Positions 1-6,845 are shown, counted from the first letter of the stretch. The stretch: DNA of 7,367 nt from Desulfobacterales bacterium (GCA_030613225.1 JAUWMJ010000148.1:1-7367); one strand, 5' to 3'. The notes: generated by a model from the sequence alone, not told the origin. Made by a program: numbers and translations.

Positions 1-620
1 CCAGCTTGCATAGTGCCGAAAAACAGGCTTCATATGCTCAAAGCAGGTATAAATATCAGAAAAAAATAAACGTGCAACTTGCCGGGAGAATAGAAAAGCT
101 TGAACTGGAAACGAAAAAAAAACAATCGGTTATTAAACTCCAGAAAGAAATAATAAGTCTGCTCGATGACACAAAGAAAACGATTGAAACCAGCCTTAAA
201 GATCAAATTGCAAAACAGGAAATCGAAGTAGTGAATATGGAAGACAAACTGAAAGTGATCTTTATAGATAAGATCCTTTTCAATTCAGGCTGTTCAAATA
301 TTAATAACAGCGGCAAAAAGCTGCTTTTGAGAATGGCTGGTTTTCTCAGGGATAATAAAAAGCAAAATATTATGATAGAGGGGCATACCGACAACGTCCC
401 TTTAAAGGCAAGGTTAAAAAAAAGATTTGCGGGTAACTGGGAATTGTCAACCGCCAGGGCCGCGGCTATTGCCCGTTTTCTTCAGGAAAAAGGAGGTCTT
501 GATCCGAAACGGCTTTCAGCCTGCGGGTACAGCTGTTATCGACCTGTTGCTCCAAACAATACAAAAAAAGGTCGCCGGCAGAATAGACGCATAGAGATCA
601 TCCTGATCCCTATGAAGTGA
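1..620 (+). CDS. OmpA/MotB-like C-terminal domain protein, 5' end outside the window
   Basis: The reading frame is open to the left edge, and codons upstream of the TTG at 6 (AGC at 3-5) are in frame, so the gene almost certainly begins outside the window. Numbering from that TTG, residues 15-85 are rich in K, E, Q, I and L and look like a coiled coil. Residues 82-204 form an OmpA/MotB-type peptidoglycan-binding domain, with the hallmark GHTDNVP at 126-132, NWELSTARA at 144-152 and GRRQNRRIEI near the C-terminus. D129 and R151 match the Asp and Arg that contact diaminopimelate in this family. Such domains anchor envelope proteins or motor stators to peptidoglycan in the periplasm. The missing N-terminus should carry a signal peptide, lipobox or membrane helix; without it, MotB-like stator and OmpA-like anchor cannot be separated. 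The gene ends at TGA 618-620 and converges on the downstream kinase gene. Confidence 0.88.
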   Translation, partial: SLHSAEKQASYAQSRYKYQKKINVQLAGRIEKLELETKKKQSVIKLQKEIISLLDDTKKTIETSLKDQIAKQEIEVVNMEDKLKVIFIDKILFNSGCSNINNSGKKLLLRMAGFLRDNKKQNIMIEGHTDNVPLKARLKKRFAGNWELSTARAAAIARFLQEKGGLDPKRLSACGYSCYRPVAPNNTKKGRRQNRRIEIILIPMK

Positions 621-701
621 AAAGCTGACTTTCACCTATGATGGGAGCATTATCGAATTGTTAAAATGGTTCTCACCCATTAAATTGCTTATTTTGCCCT
701 G

Positions 702-738
702 AAAAACCTGGTCCTTTGGGCCAGGATTCTTTATTTTT
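702..738. terminator. Bidirectional intrinsic terminator between convergent genes
   Basis: An 8-bp stem (CCTGGTCC at 707-714 with GGGCCAGG at 718-725, one G-U pair in the + transcript) closes a TTT loop. On the + strand it is followed by a T-rich tract (726-738). On the - strand the five A at 702-706 give a U-tract after the same stem. It therefore can end both the OmpA-like gene and the convergent histidine kinase gene, whose stop codon lies 147 bp away. Confidence 0.75.
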
Positions 739-757
739 GAGCGAAAACCTCGCAATC

Positions 758-842
758 GGGTTTCGGGTGTCAGGTTTCAGGTGTCAGAAACCGCAAGAAC
801 TGACACCTGAACACTGACACCTGAAACCTGAAACCTGAAACC
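758..842. repeat. Heptamer-built inverted repeat (GGTGTCA/GGTTTCA type)
   Basis: The left arm (759-786) is four in-phase heptamers: GGTTTCG, GGTGTCA, GGTTTCA, GGTGTCA. The right arm (801-842) is six in-phase heptamers of the opposite sense: TGACACC twice, TGAACAC once and TGAAACC three times. The best stem pairs 773-787 with 814-828, 15 bp without mismatch; an alternative 12-bp stem pairs 776-787 with 800-811. The element lies between two convergent genes, downstream of both. A second copy of the same heptamers is at 7245-7324. Function is unknown; a transcript-end structure or a mobile repeat are both possible. Confidence 0.85.
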
Positions 843-884
843 AAAAAGTCTTGGAAAGCTATTAACAAACTGGTAATGCACCCC

Positions 885-3374
885 CTATGATGCAGGCAGA
901 TAAATATTGAATATACTCCCGTGTCCCTTTTTACTGGACACCTTAATTATTCCCCTGTGGTTTGTTATTATGCTGTAGGTTAAAGCGAGGCCAAATCCTG
1001 TGCCTTTGCCGGCTTCTTTTGTTGTAAAAAAGGGTTCGAATATTCTTCTCATTATTTTCTGATCCATGCCGGTACCTGTGTCGGTCACAGAAATGTTTAC
1101 ATAATTTCCACCAGGCACTTTAAACGGCTTACAAAAATCGTCATTTAGCCAGACATTTTCTGTTTGAAGGTAAAGATCGCCACCTTTTGGCATGGCATGC
1201 CATGCATTAACATAGAGATTAATAAGAACCTGCTCGATCTGGTTTTTATCAACTTTTACATCCCAGATATCTTTCCGAAGTTTTTTGTGCAGCTTTATCT
1301 CTTTCCTTGCGCGAATAAACATTATGGAGCTCGTTTCTATAACATCGTTAAGACATGTTGACTTGACCTTATATTTTTCTTTCCTGGCAAAGCTGAGAAG
1401 TTGTTTTGTAAAGTTTCCTGCGCTTGTAATACTGTTTTCAATTTCCGTGATATACTTATATTGGGATTGTTCAGTATTTATATGCAGTCGCATTGTAGAA
1501 ATATTACCCTGGATACTCATTAGTATATTATTAAAATCATGGGCTATACCGCCGGCTAATGTACCAATGGCTTCCATCTTCTGGGCATGAATCAGTTGGG
1601 CTTCCAGCTGCTTTTTTTCCTGCTCAATACGCAACTGCTTGGTAATATCCAGGATTAGCGCTACTGTTTTAATCTTTCCCTTTGAATACTCAAAGCGATT
1701 AGCTCTGATTTTCACGCATTTTTTTTCACCGTTTTTACAAATAATATCGTATTCATCATAGGAAGCAGTTTTTTCATTATGATGTTGGTCCAGCAAATGG
1801 TCCGGAGTCAATATTGCATTTTTATCAGCCAAATATTTTCTGAAATCACTCCCCTCTATTTCTTTGAGGGAATAACCTAAAATTCGGGGCAGTACACTGT
1901 TTGCATATAGTATTATAAAATTATCATCAATAACCATAATCCCATCGTGGGAGTTCTCCACAACAGACCGATACCGTTCTTCACTTTCTCGAAGAGCGTT
2001 TTCCGATTCAATGCGTTTGCTGATATTTCTTGCCACATTCAGGATAACCTTTTTTCCCCTGTATGTAATTGGCCTGGAATTAATTTCAACAGGAATGCAA
2101 CTTCCGTCAGTTCTGTAATGGCAGGTTACAAGGGTTATTTTGTCCTGGCTTGAACTCCCGGTTTTGCTATCAAGCTGTTTGATAATCATTTCAGTGTCTT
2201 TTTCAGGAATGATAGCGGAAATGTTTAGGTTAAAAAACATATCGGGTGTAAATCCTAATTGTGAATAAGCCGCTTCATTAGCTTCAAGAATATTCCCTTC
2301 TTGATCAAAAATATAAACCGCATCATCTACATTTTCCAAAAGCTCCTTATAACGGGATTGCTCTTCCGCATCTTTTAGATTTGCGAGCATAAAATTAAAT
2401 GCCTGAGATAATTGGTTGAATTCCCAGTAATTTTTGTCGTCATTTTCAAAAAACAGTTCTTTATTTCCTTTTGAGATCAAAATAGCCTTTCGCGTCATTT
2501 CTCTTAAAGGCTCCACCATTTGTTTGCTTAAAAAAATTGATATTACAATCGAAGCTGCCAGCACAGAAACCGAAAATAATCCCATTAAAAATGTAACTCT
2601 TCTTTTTTCGCGTATAAGGCTTTCTTTGGATGAAAGAAAAAATAGACTATAAAACCCTTTGATTTCAGATAAAACGACATTGGAGCCTAAAGAAATGAAC
2701 TCTGATTTTGCAAATGAGGTGTTTAGATCTGCCGAATCTAAAGGCAAGGTGTCTTCCGAATTCAGGCGGAAAAGGCAACCGGAGTTGACCATGGCGATAT
2801 CGCCATTCACTGTTTTATGTATTGTTTCTATCAATTTTTTATCTTGCGTAATATCATAGAGGGCATAGACGGTTCCCATATGTTTTTTCAGGTGCATAAC
2901 AGGAGCTGAAAACCACCAGATTAATTGTAATCTGTTTCCATCTTTGAAAATGTTACCTTCAGGCAACTTGGCAGCAGCGAAATCGATTGTCTTTTTAGAT
3001 ATTCCTGAATATTTATCCGGGAAGAACGCTTTTTCCCCGGACTTTTTCACGAAATAATAAACACCGTCTTGGGACGGATAAAAGTGTGTTACCCTTTCCC
3101 TTAGCTGCGATTTGGCTCCAAGCATTAATGTAACGCGGATTGTATTGTCAAAGCTGAGATTTTTTAATATGTCTTTTATATCTGCAATCCGGTTATTTAA
3201 AATAATTTCGACTTGCCCTCGTTGGGCGCGCAGTTTTTTATGGAATTCCGATTCTACTCTTGTGCCGAAATATATATGCAGGGCTGCCAGAATAACAACG
3301 ACAGATACTGTGGCAAGAATAACATAAGTTGCTATCAGGTATGTGGAAAAACGTTTTTGATTCTTATGATTCAA
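885..3374 (-). CDS. Membrane sensor histidine kinase with periplasmic sensor, HAMP and two PAS domains
   Basis: 829 residues, start TTG at 3374-3372, chosen because AGGA lies 8 nt upstream and the first membrane helix follows directly; stop TAG at 885-887. Helix 1 is about residues 11-35. A periplasmic region of about 220 residues follows, possibly Cache-like but not firmly assignable, then helix 2 (261-283), HAMP (282-335), PAS1 (342-452), PAS2 (465-580), a dimerisation domain with GGIAHDFNN (phospho-accepting H612) and an HATPase domain. The ATPase has an N-box at N723, G1 DTGTGMD at 765-771, an F-box FEPFFTTKE at 779-787 and G2 GTGFGLAL. The N-box reads NAWHAMP, with H where D or E is common. 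The kinase would autophosphorylate in response to a periplasmic or PAS-sensed signal. It has no receiver, and no response regulator gene adjoins it. It is divergent from the hybrid kinase at 3566. The ligand is unknown. Confidence 0.93.
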   Translation of the reverse strand: MNHKNQKRFSTYLIATYVILATVSVVVILAALHIYFGTRVESEFHKKLRAQRGQVEIILNNRIADIKDILKNLSFDNTIRVTLMLGAKSQLRERVTHFYPSQDGVYYFVKKSGEKAFFPDKYSGISKKTIDFAAAKLPEGNIFKDGNRLQLIWWFSAPVMHLKKHMGTVYALYDITQDKKLIETIHKTVNGDIAMVNSGCLFRLNSEDTLPLDSADLNTSFAKSEFISLGSNVVLSEIKGFYSLFFLSSKESLIREKRRVTFLMGLFSVSVLAASIVISIFLSKQMVEPLREMTRKAILISKGNKELFFENDDKNYWEFNQLSQAFNFMLANLKDAEEQSRYKELLENVDDAVYIFDQEGNILEANEAAYSQLGFTPDMFFNLNISAIIPEKDTEMIIKQLDSKTGSSSQDKITLVTCHYRTDGSCIPVEINSRPITYRGKKVILNVARNISKRIESENALRESEERYRSVVENSHDGIMVIDDNFIILYANSVLPRILGYSLKEIEGSDFRKYLADKNAILTPDHLLDQHHNEKTASYDEYDIICKNGEKKCVKIRANRFEYSKGKIKTVALILDITKQLRIEQEKKQLEAQLIHAQKMEAIGTLAGGIAHDFNNILMSIQGNISTMRLHINTEQSQYKYITEIENSITSAGNFTKQLLSFARKEKYKVKSTCLNDVIETSSIMFIRARKEIKLHKKLRKDIWDVKVDKNQIEQVLINLYVNAWHAMPKGGDLYLQTENVWLNDDFCKPFKVPGGNYVNISVTDTGTGMDQKIMRRIFEPFFTTKEAGKGTGFGLALTYSIITNHRGIIKVSSKKGHGSIFNIYLPAS

Positions 3375-3382
3375 CTTCTTTT

Positions 3383-3386
3383 TCCT
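3383..3386 (-). promoter_or_regulatory. Ribosome binding site supporting a TTG start
   Basis: On the - strand AGGA is followed by 8 nt and then TTG. This supports the non-ATG start of the histidine kinase gene at 3374; the next downstream ATG would fall well inside the periplasmic domain and remove the first membrane helix. Confidence 0.6.
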
Positions 3387-3429
3387 GAAAAAAGTACAAA
3401 ACTTGAATTAATAATAATTTTATAGTATT

Positions 3430-3463
3430 GTCTTATTATACAATAAAATAATAAGACTCAAGA
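3430..3463 (-). promoter_or_regulatory. Candidate promoter with overlapping palindromic operator
   Basis: On the - strand a perfect TATAAT (3440-3435) has TCTTGA (3463-3458) 17 bp upstream as a weak -35; TTGAGT with a 15-bp gap is an alternative. A perfect 10-bp inverted repeat, GTCTTATTAT (3430-3439) and ATAATAAGAC (3448-3457) with an 8-bp spacer, covers the -10 box and most of the spacer. That is where a repressor of the minus-strand kinase would bind. Function is inferred from position and symmetry only. The tract is very AT-rich, which makes chance symmetry more likely. Confidence 0.4.
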
Positions 3464-3484
3464 GCCAATTGCAAAACACTTCAA

Positions 3485-3512
3485 TTGATTTAAGAAATTA
3501 CGCTTATGTAAT
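3485..3512 (+). promoter_or_regulatory. Candidate sigma-70-type promoter for the hybrid kinase
   Basis: TTGATT at 3485-3490 and TGTAAT at 3507-3512 are separated by 16 bp and would start transcription about 45 nt before the GTG at 3566. The match is moderate and has no further support than position. Confidence 0.3.
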
Positions 3513-3551
3513 CCATAATTCATAAACATCGAGGAATTCGTTCGAATAAGC

Positions 3552-3557
3552 GGAGGA
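3552..3557 (+). promoter_or_regulatory. Ribosome binding site supporting a GTG start
   Basis: GGAGGA lies 8 nt before the GTG at 3566. This strong Shine-Dalgarno sequence decides the non-ATG start of the hybrid kinase. Confidence 0.75.
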
Positions 3558-3565
3558 CACGTAAC

Positions 3566-5296
3566 GTGCAGAATAAAAAGCTAAATCGCAAAAGTATTTT
3601 AGATTCGATGATGCCGGCCGCAATTTTTATAGCCGCAGCTTACTGGATTCTTGATTCTATTCTGAATATATTCTTTTTCAATAAATATAATATTATTGCT
3701 GAACTCATCGGAGCTGATTTATACAACATTTATATTCGAGTTATTGTTTTATGCCTTTTCATAATTTTTGGTTCCCATGCCCAGGCATCCATAAACAAAT
3801 TAAGGCTGGCTCAAAAATCTCTGCAGGAAGAAAAGGAGCGATACCGCACCTTATTCGAGTATAATCCTATCGAAACAATCACCGTAGATCATGATGCCAG
3901 GGTGACCGGGTATAACCTGGTAAAGGCTAATTCCGGTGACAAGGTGCCTGAAATTGGGGATATAATGTACAAAGACTATGCCGGAAAACACAATATTAAT
4001 ATGCACAACGAGTTAATGGAGTGCATCAAGTCTAATATATCCAAAGAGTTCCCCGAACAAGAATATAATGGCAATTTTCTTTATATAAGAATAGCGCCTT
4101 TTTCAAAGGGCGCAATCATAACAGTCCTTAATATTACAAAACAAAAGCAGCTTCAAACACAGCTCCAGCAGGCAAAAAAGATGGATGCAATCAGCACCTT
4201 AGCAGGCGGAATTGCTCATCAGTTTAATAACATTTTAAGTGGGATAACCGGCAATACAGAACTTCTGCAGATGGAATATGAAGGCGATAATAAAATCAAA
4301 ATATTTGGTGAGCGTTTATTTGGTTTAACCCGCCGCATGACCCGTTTGACCAGTCAGTTGCTGGCCTATGCAAGAGGTGGAAAGTACCAGGAAAGATTCT
4401 TATCAGTAAGCGACCTTGTGGAAGAAACACTCCCTTTAATCAAACACAGCATGAATCAATCAGTAAAAGTGGTTATGGATCTAAAAAAGGACATTCCGAT
4501 TATTAAAGCTGATCCAACTCAATTACAAATGGTTTTTTCTGCTGTTATGAGCAATGCATCAGAAGCTATGGAAGAATCGGGTACTATTCGGGTTGCACTT
4601 CAAAAGAAAGACGTTGATGACAAATACGCCATGGGGCATCCCGGTCTTAAAGTCGGACAGTATGTCCAGCTCACAGTAGAAGATGACGGCAAAGGTTTTG
4701 ACAGGGAAACAAAGGAAAGAATTTTTGAACCGTTTTATTCCACAAAGCTTCAGGGACGCGGCCTTGGCATGGCTGCATCATATGGCATTATTATTAACCA
4801 TGGCGGCTGGATCGAAATTGATTCCGAACCGGGTAAAGGTGCTGTCGTAAATATTTACCTGCCTGTCTCTGCTAACACTGAAGAAGTTTTATTAAGAGAG
4901 GAAAAAGAAATAGCTGAAATTTCAAAAGGTGAAGGGACAATACTTATTATAGATGATGAAAAAGAAGTCTTGGATACAAGCCGTTTGGCCCTGGAACATC
5001 TTGGCTACAAGGTTTTAACGGCGAATACCGGCATGGAGGCAATCAGCATTGTAGAGACTGCAGGCGAAGACATTGACCTGGCTATCCTTGATATCGGTTT
5101 ACCTGATATTGTGGGTGACAAGGTGTGCCAGAGGATTCAGGAACTTCGGCCGAACATAAAAGTTGTTGTTTCAACCGGATATATGGTTGAAGACATTACT
5201 GATGATATGAAAATAAAAGCTCAGGGCTTTATTCAAAAACCGTTTTCAATCTCAGAGATGGCAATAAAGTTAAAAGAGGTGCTGGGTGATAAATAG
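3566..5296 (+). CDS. Hybrid sensor histidine kinase with C-terminal receiver domain
   Basis: 576 residues from GTG. Two membrane helices (about 14-37 and 46-69) have almost no periplasmic loop, so sensing is probably in the membrane or cytoplasm. A PAS-like domain spans about 88-190, starting ERYRTLFEYNPIE. The dimerisation domain has GGIAHQFNN with phospho-accepting H218. The HATPase domain has N-box N330, G1 DDGKGFD at 373-379, F-box FEPFYSTK at 387-394 and G2 GRGLGMAASYG. The receiver spans about 457-574, with acidic D463/D464, phospho-acceptor D509 in LAILDIGLPD, S536/T537 and K558 in QKPF, all apparently intact. The expected reaction is autophosphorylation on H218 and transfer to D509. 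The next step would need an HPt protein or another kinase or regulator, none of which is encoded here. It is divergent from the other kinase, across a shared 191-bp region. The signal is unknown. Confidence 0.94.
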   Translation: MQNKKLNRKSILDSMMPAAIFIAAAYWILDSILNIFFFNKYNIIAELIGADLYNIYIRVIVLCLFIIFGSHAQASINKLRLAQKSLQEEKERYRTLFEYNPIETITVDHDARVTGYNLVKANSGDKVPEIGDIMYKDYAGKHNINMHNELMECIKSNISKEFPEQEYNGNFLYIRIAPFSKGAIITVLNITKQKQLQTQLQQAKKMDAISTLAGGIAHQFNNILSGITGNTELLQMEYEGDNKIKIFGERLFGLTRRMTRLTSQLLAYARGGKYQERFLSVSDLVEETLPLIKHSMNQSVKVVMDLKKDIPIIKADPTQLQMVFSAVMSNASEAMEESGTIRVALQKKDVDDKYAMGHPGLKVGQYVQLTVEDDGKGFDRETKERIFEPFYSTKLQGRGLGMAASYGIIINHGGWIEIDSEPGKGAVVNIYLPVSANTEEVLLREEKEIAEISKGEGTILIIDDEKEVLDTSRLALEHLGYKVLTANTGMEAISIVETAGEDIDLAILDIGLPDIVGDKVCQRIQELRPNIKVVVSTGYMVEDITDDMKIKAQGFIQKPFSISEMAIKLKEVLGDK

Positions 5297-5315
5297 GCAG
5301 ATGTTAAGTAAATAT

Positions 5316-5334
5316 CCGAGTCCAACGGGCTCGG
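5316..5334 (+). other. Hairpin after the hybrid kinase, possible weak terminator
   Basis: An 8-bp stem (CCGAGTCC with GGGCTCGG, one G-U pair) and an AAC loop begin 19 bp after the stop codon. The geometry matches the terminator at 707-725, but no T-tract follows, so it is more likely an mRNA 3'-end stabiliser or a rho-dependent site than a classic terminator. Confidence 0.4.
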
Positions 5335-5342
5335 CCTTGATT

Positions 5343-5357
5343 ACCCCTGTAAGGGGT
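5343..5357 (+). other. Second small hairpin (ACCCCT/AGGGGT)
   Basis: A perfect 6-bp inverted repeat with a GTA loop starts 8 bp after the preceding hairpin. No T-run follows. It may form a tandem stem structure at the 3' end of the hybrid kinase mRNA. Confidence 0.35.
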
Positions 5358-5376
5358 TCCATCGTAAACGCCACAC

Positions 5377-5486
5377 GTTGCGAGTTGCGGGGTACGGGGT
5401 ACGGGTTTCGGGTTTCGGGGTACGGGTTATAAAAAAGGGATTATTTCCGATTAACACCTCGCAACACGCAACCCGTAACTCGTAAC
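5377..5486. repeat. Heptamer-built inverted repeat (GGTACGG/GTTTCGG/GTTGCGG type)
   Basis: The left arm (5377-5425) is seven in-phase heptamers: GTTGCGA, GTTGCGG, GGTACGG three times and GTTTCGG twice. The right arm (5458-5485) is four in-phase heptamers of the opposite sense: CTCGCAA, CACGCAA, CCCGTAA, CTCGTAA. The outer ends pair (5377-5391 with 5472-5486): 15 positions, with two G-U pairs if read as RNA. The sequence differs from the 758-842 element, but the period and two-arm design are the same. The element fills most of the gap between the hybrid kinase and the lipoprotein gene. Confidence 0.8.
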
Positions 5487-5522
5487 ATGGGCTAATCAAT
5501 TCGGCATAGCCGTTTATCTCTG

Positions 5523-5550
5523 ACCTGGCCTATAGGACCAGGTTTTATTT
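5523..5550 (+). terminator. Terminator-like hairpin just before the lipoprotein start codon
   Basis: ACCTGG (5523-5528) pairs with CCAGGT (5538-5543), with an inner CC/GG pair, one bulged A and a TATA loop, followed by TTTATTT. The stem resembles the one at 707-725 in sequence. It ends 12 bp before the ATG at 5563, so it either ends read-through from the hybrid kinase or acts as a leader attenuator for the lipoprotein gene. It is terminator-like on the + strand only. Confidence 0.6.
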
Positions 5551-5562
5551 GATAGAATAAAA

Positions 5563-6480
5563 ATGTTGAAATTAAATTTCATACCTGACGGCAGAAATAA
5601 TATCAGCACACGATTGGCAATCCTTCATACCGTTATAAAGCTATTACTAATTTTGCCGGGTATCTTAGCTATTGCCGGCTGCTCTTTTATTATTTCAAAA
5701 GCTACCGGCGATCTTGTCAGCAATCTGTCTGCAGCCATTCTTAATAGTGATGACCCGGCAACAGTTGAATCAGGTGGGCCTGCTTACCTTTTGATGGTTG
5801 ACGGCCTGATACAGGGAGAGCCTGACAATGTTTCATTGCTTTGTTCGGCTGCAAAGTTATATACTGCTTATAACACTGTTTTTATTAAAGATAAGGTAAG
5901 AGCAAAAAAACTGTCCGATAAAGCGTTAAGCTACGCATTCCGCGCTGTTTGCGTGCGCAGGCCTCAGACCTGTTCAATGCGCAGCAGCAGGTACCAGGCC
6001 TTTGTAGATATCATAGCAGGAATGAACGTTAAGGATGTGCCGGTATTATACTCTCTTGGAGAAGCCTGGGCTGGCTGGATTCAGGCACACAAGGACAGTT
6101 TAATTGCTATTGCCGAACTTTCGCGTGTTGAAGCAATTATGAAGCGTGTGGTTGAGTTAGACGAGTTGTACGAAGATGGCGGTGCACATTTTTATCTGGG
6201 TGTATTTTCAACATTGCTCCCGCCGGCACTGGGAGGTCGGGCTGAGGAGGGACGTAAGCATTTTGAGCGGGCCATTGAAATTTCAGGTGGCAGGAACCTG
6301 ATGGTGAAAGTAACCTTCGCTAAGCAATACGCCCGCCTGATGTTTGACAGAAAGCTGCATGACCGGCTGTTACATGAAGTCTTAAAAGCCGATCCCAACG
6401 CAACCGGCTACACTCTTATTAACACTTTAGCCCGGCAAGAGGCGCAGGAACTCCTCGACAGTGCTGACAATTATTTTTGA
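5563..6480 (+). CDS. TatT-family lipoprotein (TRAP transporter T-component)
   Basis: 305 residues from ATG 5563. The N-terminus has a basic stretch, a hydrophobic core (about 24-38) and a lipobox IAGC with lipidated Cys40, so the product is probably an envelope lipoprotein facing the periplasm. The rest is helical and matches the TatT family, known from Treponema pallidum Tp0956, where a TPR-like trimer binds the TRAP solute-binding subunit. Family-typical stretches are PALGGRAEEGRKHFERAIE (220-238), NLMVKVTFAKQYARL (245-259), LHDRLLHEVL (265-274) and GYTLINTLARQEA (282-294), with an intact C-terminus. The start lacks a clear Shine-Dalgarno, and a terminator-like hairpin ends 12 bp upstream; a TTG at 5614-5616 would also leave a usable signal peptide. 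No TRAP P, Q or M gene follows within 887 bp. The transported substrate cannot be told. Confidence 0.85.
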   Translation: MLKLNFIPDGRNNISTRLAILHTVIKLLLILPGILAIAGCSFIISKATGDLVSNLSAAILNSDDPATVESGGPAYLLMVDGLIQGEPDNVSLLCSAAKLYTAYNTVFIKDKVRAKKLSDKALSYAFRAVCVRRPQTCSMRSSRYQAFVDIIAGMNVKDVPVLYSLGEAWAGWIQAHKDSLIAIAELSRVEAIMKRVVELDELYEDGGAHFYLGVFSTLLPPALGGRAEEGRKHFERAIEISGGRNLMVKVTFAKQYARLMFDRKLHDRLLHEVLKADPNATGYTLINTLARQEAQELLDSADNYF

Positions 6481-6505
6481 TTTTATAGTAATATTTTAGA
6501 TTTAC

Positions 6506-6522
6506 CACGGAGTTTCACGGAG
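6506..6522. repeat. CACGGAG direct repeat pair
   Basis: CACGGAG occurs at 6506-6512 and 6516-6522, 10 bp apart, followed by AT-rich sequence. It resembles the short CACGGAG-type intergenic repeats I recall from many environmental bacterial genomes. No function can be assigned. Confidence 0.4.
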
Positions 6523-6563
6523 AGACACTGAATTTTAATTTTTAATATCTGGTAACTGCTCAG

Positions 6564-6598
6564 GTTCAAAGTTCCATGGTTCACGGTTCAAGGTTAAC
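6564..6598. repeat. Heptamer array (GGTTCAA type), one-armed
   Basis: Five in-phase 7-mers lie here: GTTCAAA, GTTCCAT, GGTTCAC, GGTTCAA, GGTTAAC. Near-direct copies GGTAACTG (6551-6558) and GGTTAACTG (6592-6600) bracket the array. No complementary arm is seen nearby, unlike the elements at 758, 5377 and 7245. Confidence 0.6.
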
Positions 6599-6679
6599 TG
6601 ATGAAATCGGTGAGTTTATGTTGAAGGACCGAAGTGCTCCGCCGGTTTATAAATTGGCAGAATACCTTATTCAAAATTC

Positions 6680-6786
6680 GACGTTGGACGTTGGATCTGG
6701 CTTCGCAAATGCTACGCCAAGACACGTGTTGGATCCAACTTCGCCAAGGCTACGCCGAGACAAGCGTTCGATGTTTGGCGTTCATA
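6680..6786. repeat. Composite repeat: heptamers around a 38-bp-period duplicated block
   Basis: The block starts with heptamers GACGTTG, GACGTTG, GATCTGG (6680-6700) and ends with GTTCGAT, GTTTGGC, GTTCATA (6766-6786). Between them a 28-bp block occurs twice (6701-6728 and 6739-6766) with 23 of 28 bases matching; shared cores are CTTCGC, GCTACGCC and AGACA. The copies are joined by the 12-bp palindrome GTTGGATCCAAC (6728-6739). A reading frame crosses the block, but its translation is only repeat sequence. Confidence 0.65.
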
Positions 6787-6831
6787 ACCTTTTAGCCCCC
6801 TTCGAGGGATCTTCATCAAACCACCCGTTTT

Positions 6832-6845
6832 ACAGTTGACAGTTG
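6832..6845. repeat. Short direct heptamer repeat ACAGTTG x2
   Basis: ACAGTTG occurs twice in tandem (6832-6838 and 6839-6845), followed by a T-run. Two copies alone could be chance, but the period is the same 7 bp as in the neighbouring arrays. Confidence 0.4.

Noticed and set aside
203..394. 63-codon frame on the - strand
   Set aside because: It is a shadow of the OmpA-like domain gene; low complexity and no features.
617..635. Inverted repeat GTGAAA/TTTCAC overlapping the stop codon of the OmpA-like gene
   Set aside because: Only 6 AT-rich base pairs with a 7-nt loop and no T-tract; easily chance, and a better terminator lies at 702-738.
723..728. Possible frameshift or fusion linking the OmpA-like gene to downstream sequence
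   Set aside because: The domain ends naturally with the family's GR..NRRIEI motif at 620, followed by a terminator, so the C-terminus is complete.
758..842. CRISPR-like array
   Set aside because: Units are 7 bp with no unique spacers and occur in two opposing arms, which is not CRISPR architecture; the same holds for 5377-5486 and 7245-7324.
1164..3425. Several 65-101-codon frames opposite the minus-strand kinase
   Set aside because: They are antisense to a clear kinase gene with continuous domain homology and show no family features.
6192..6398. 68-codon frame on the - strand
   Set aside because: It is a shadow of the conserved TatT core on the opposite strand.
6576..6839. 87-codon open frame on the + strand
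   Set aside because: It begins inside a heptamer array and crosses the duplicated block; its translation mirrors the repeats, has no domain and no good ribosome binding site.
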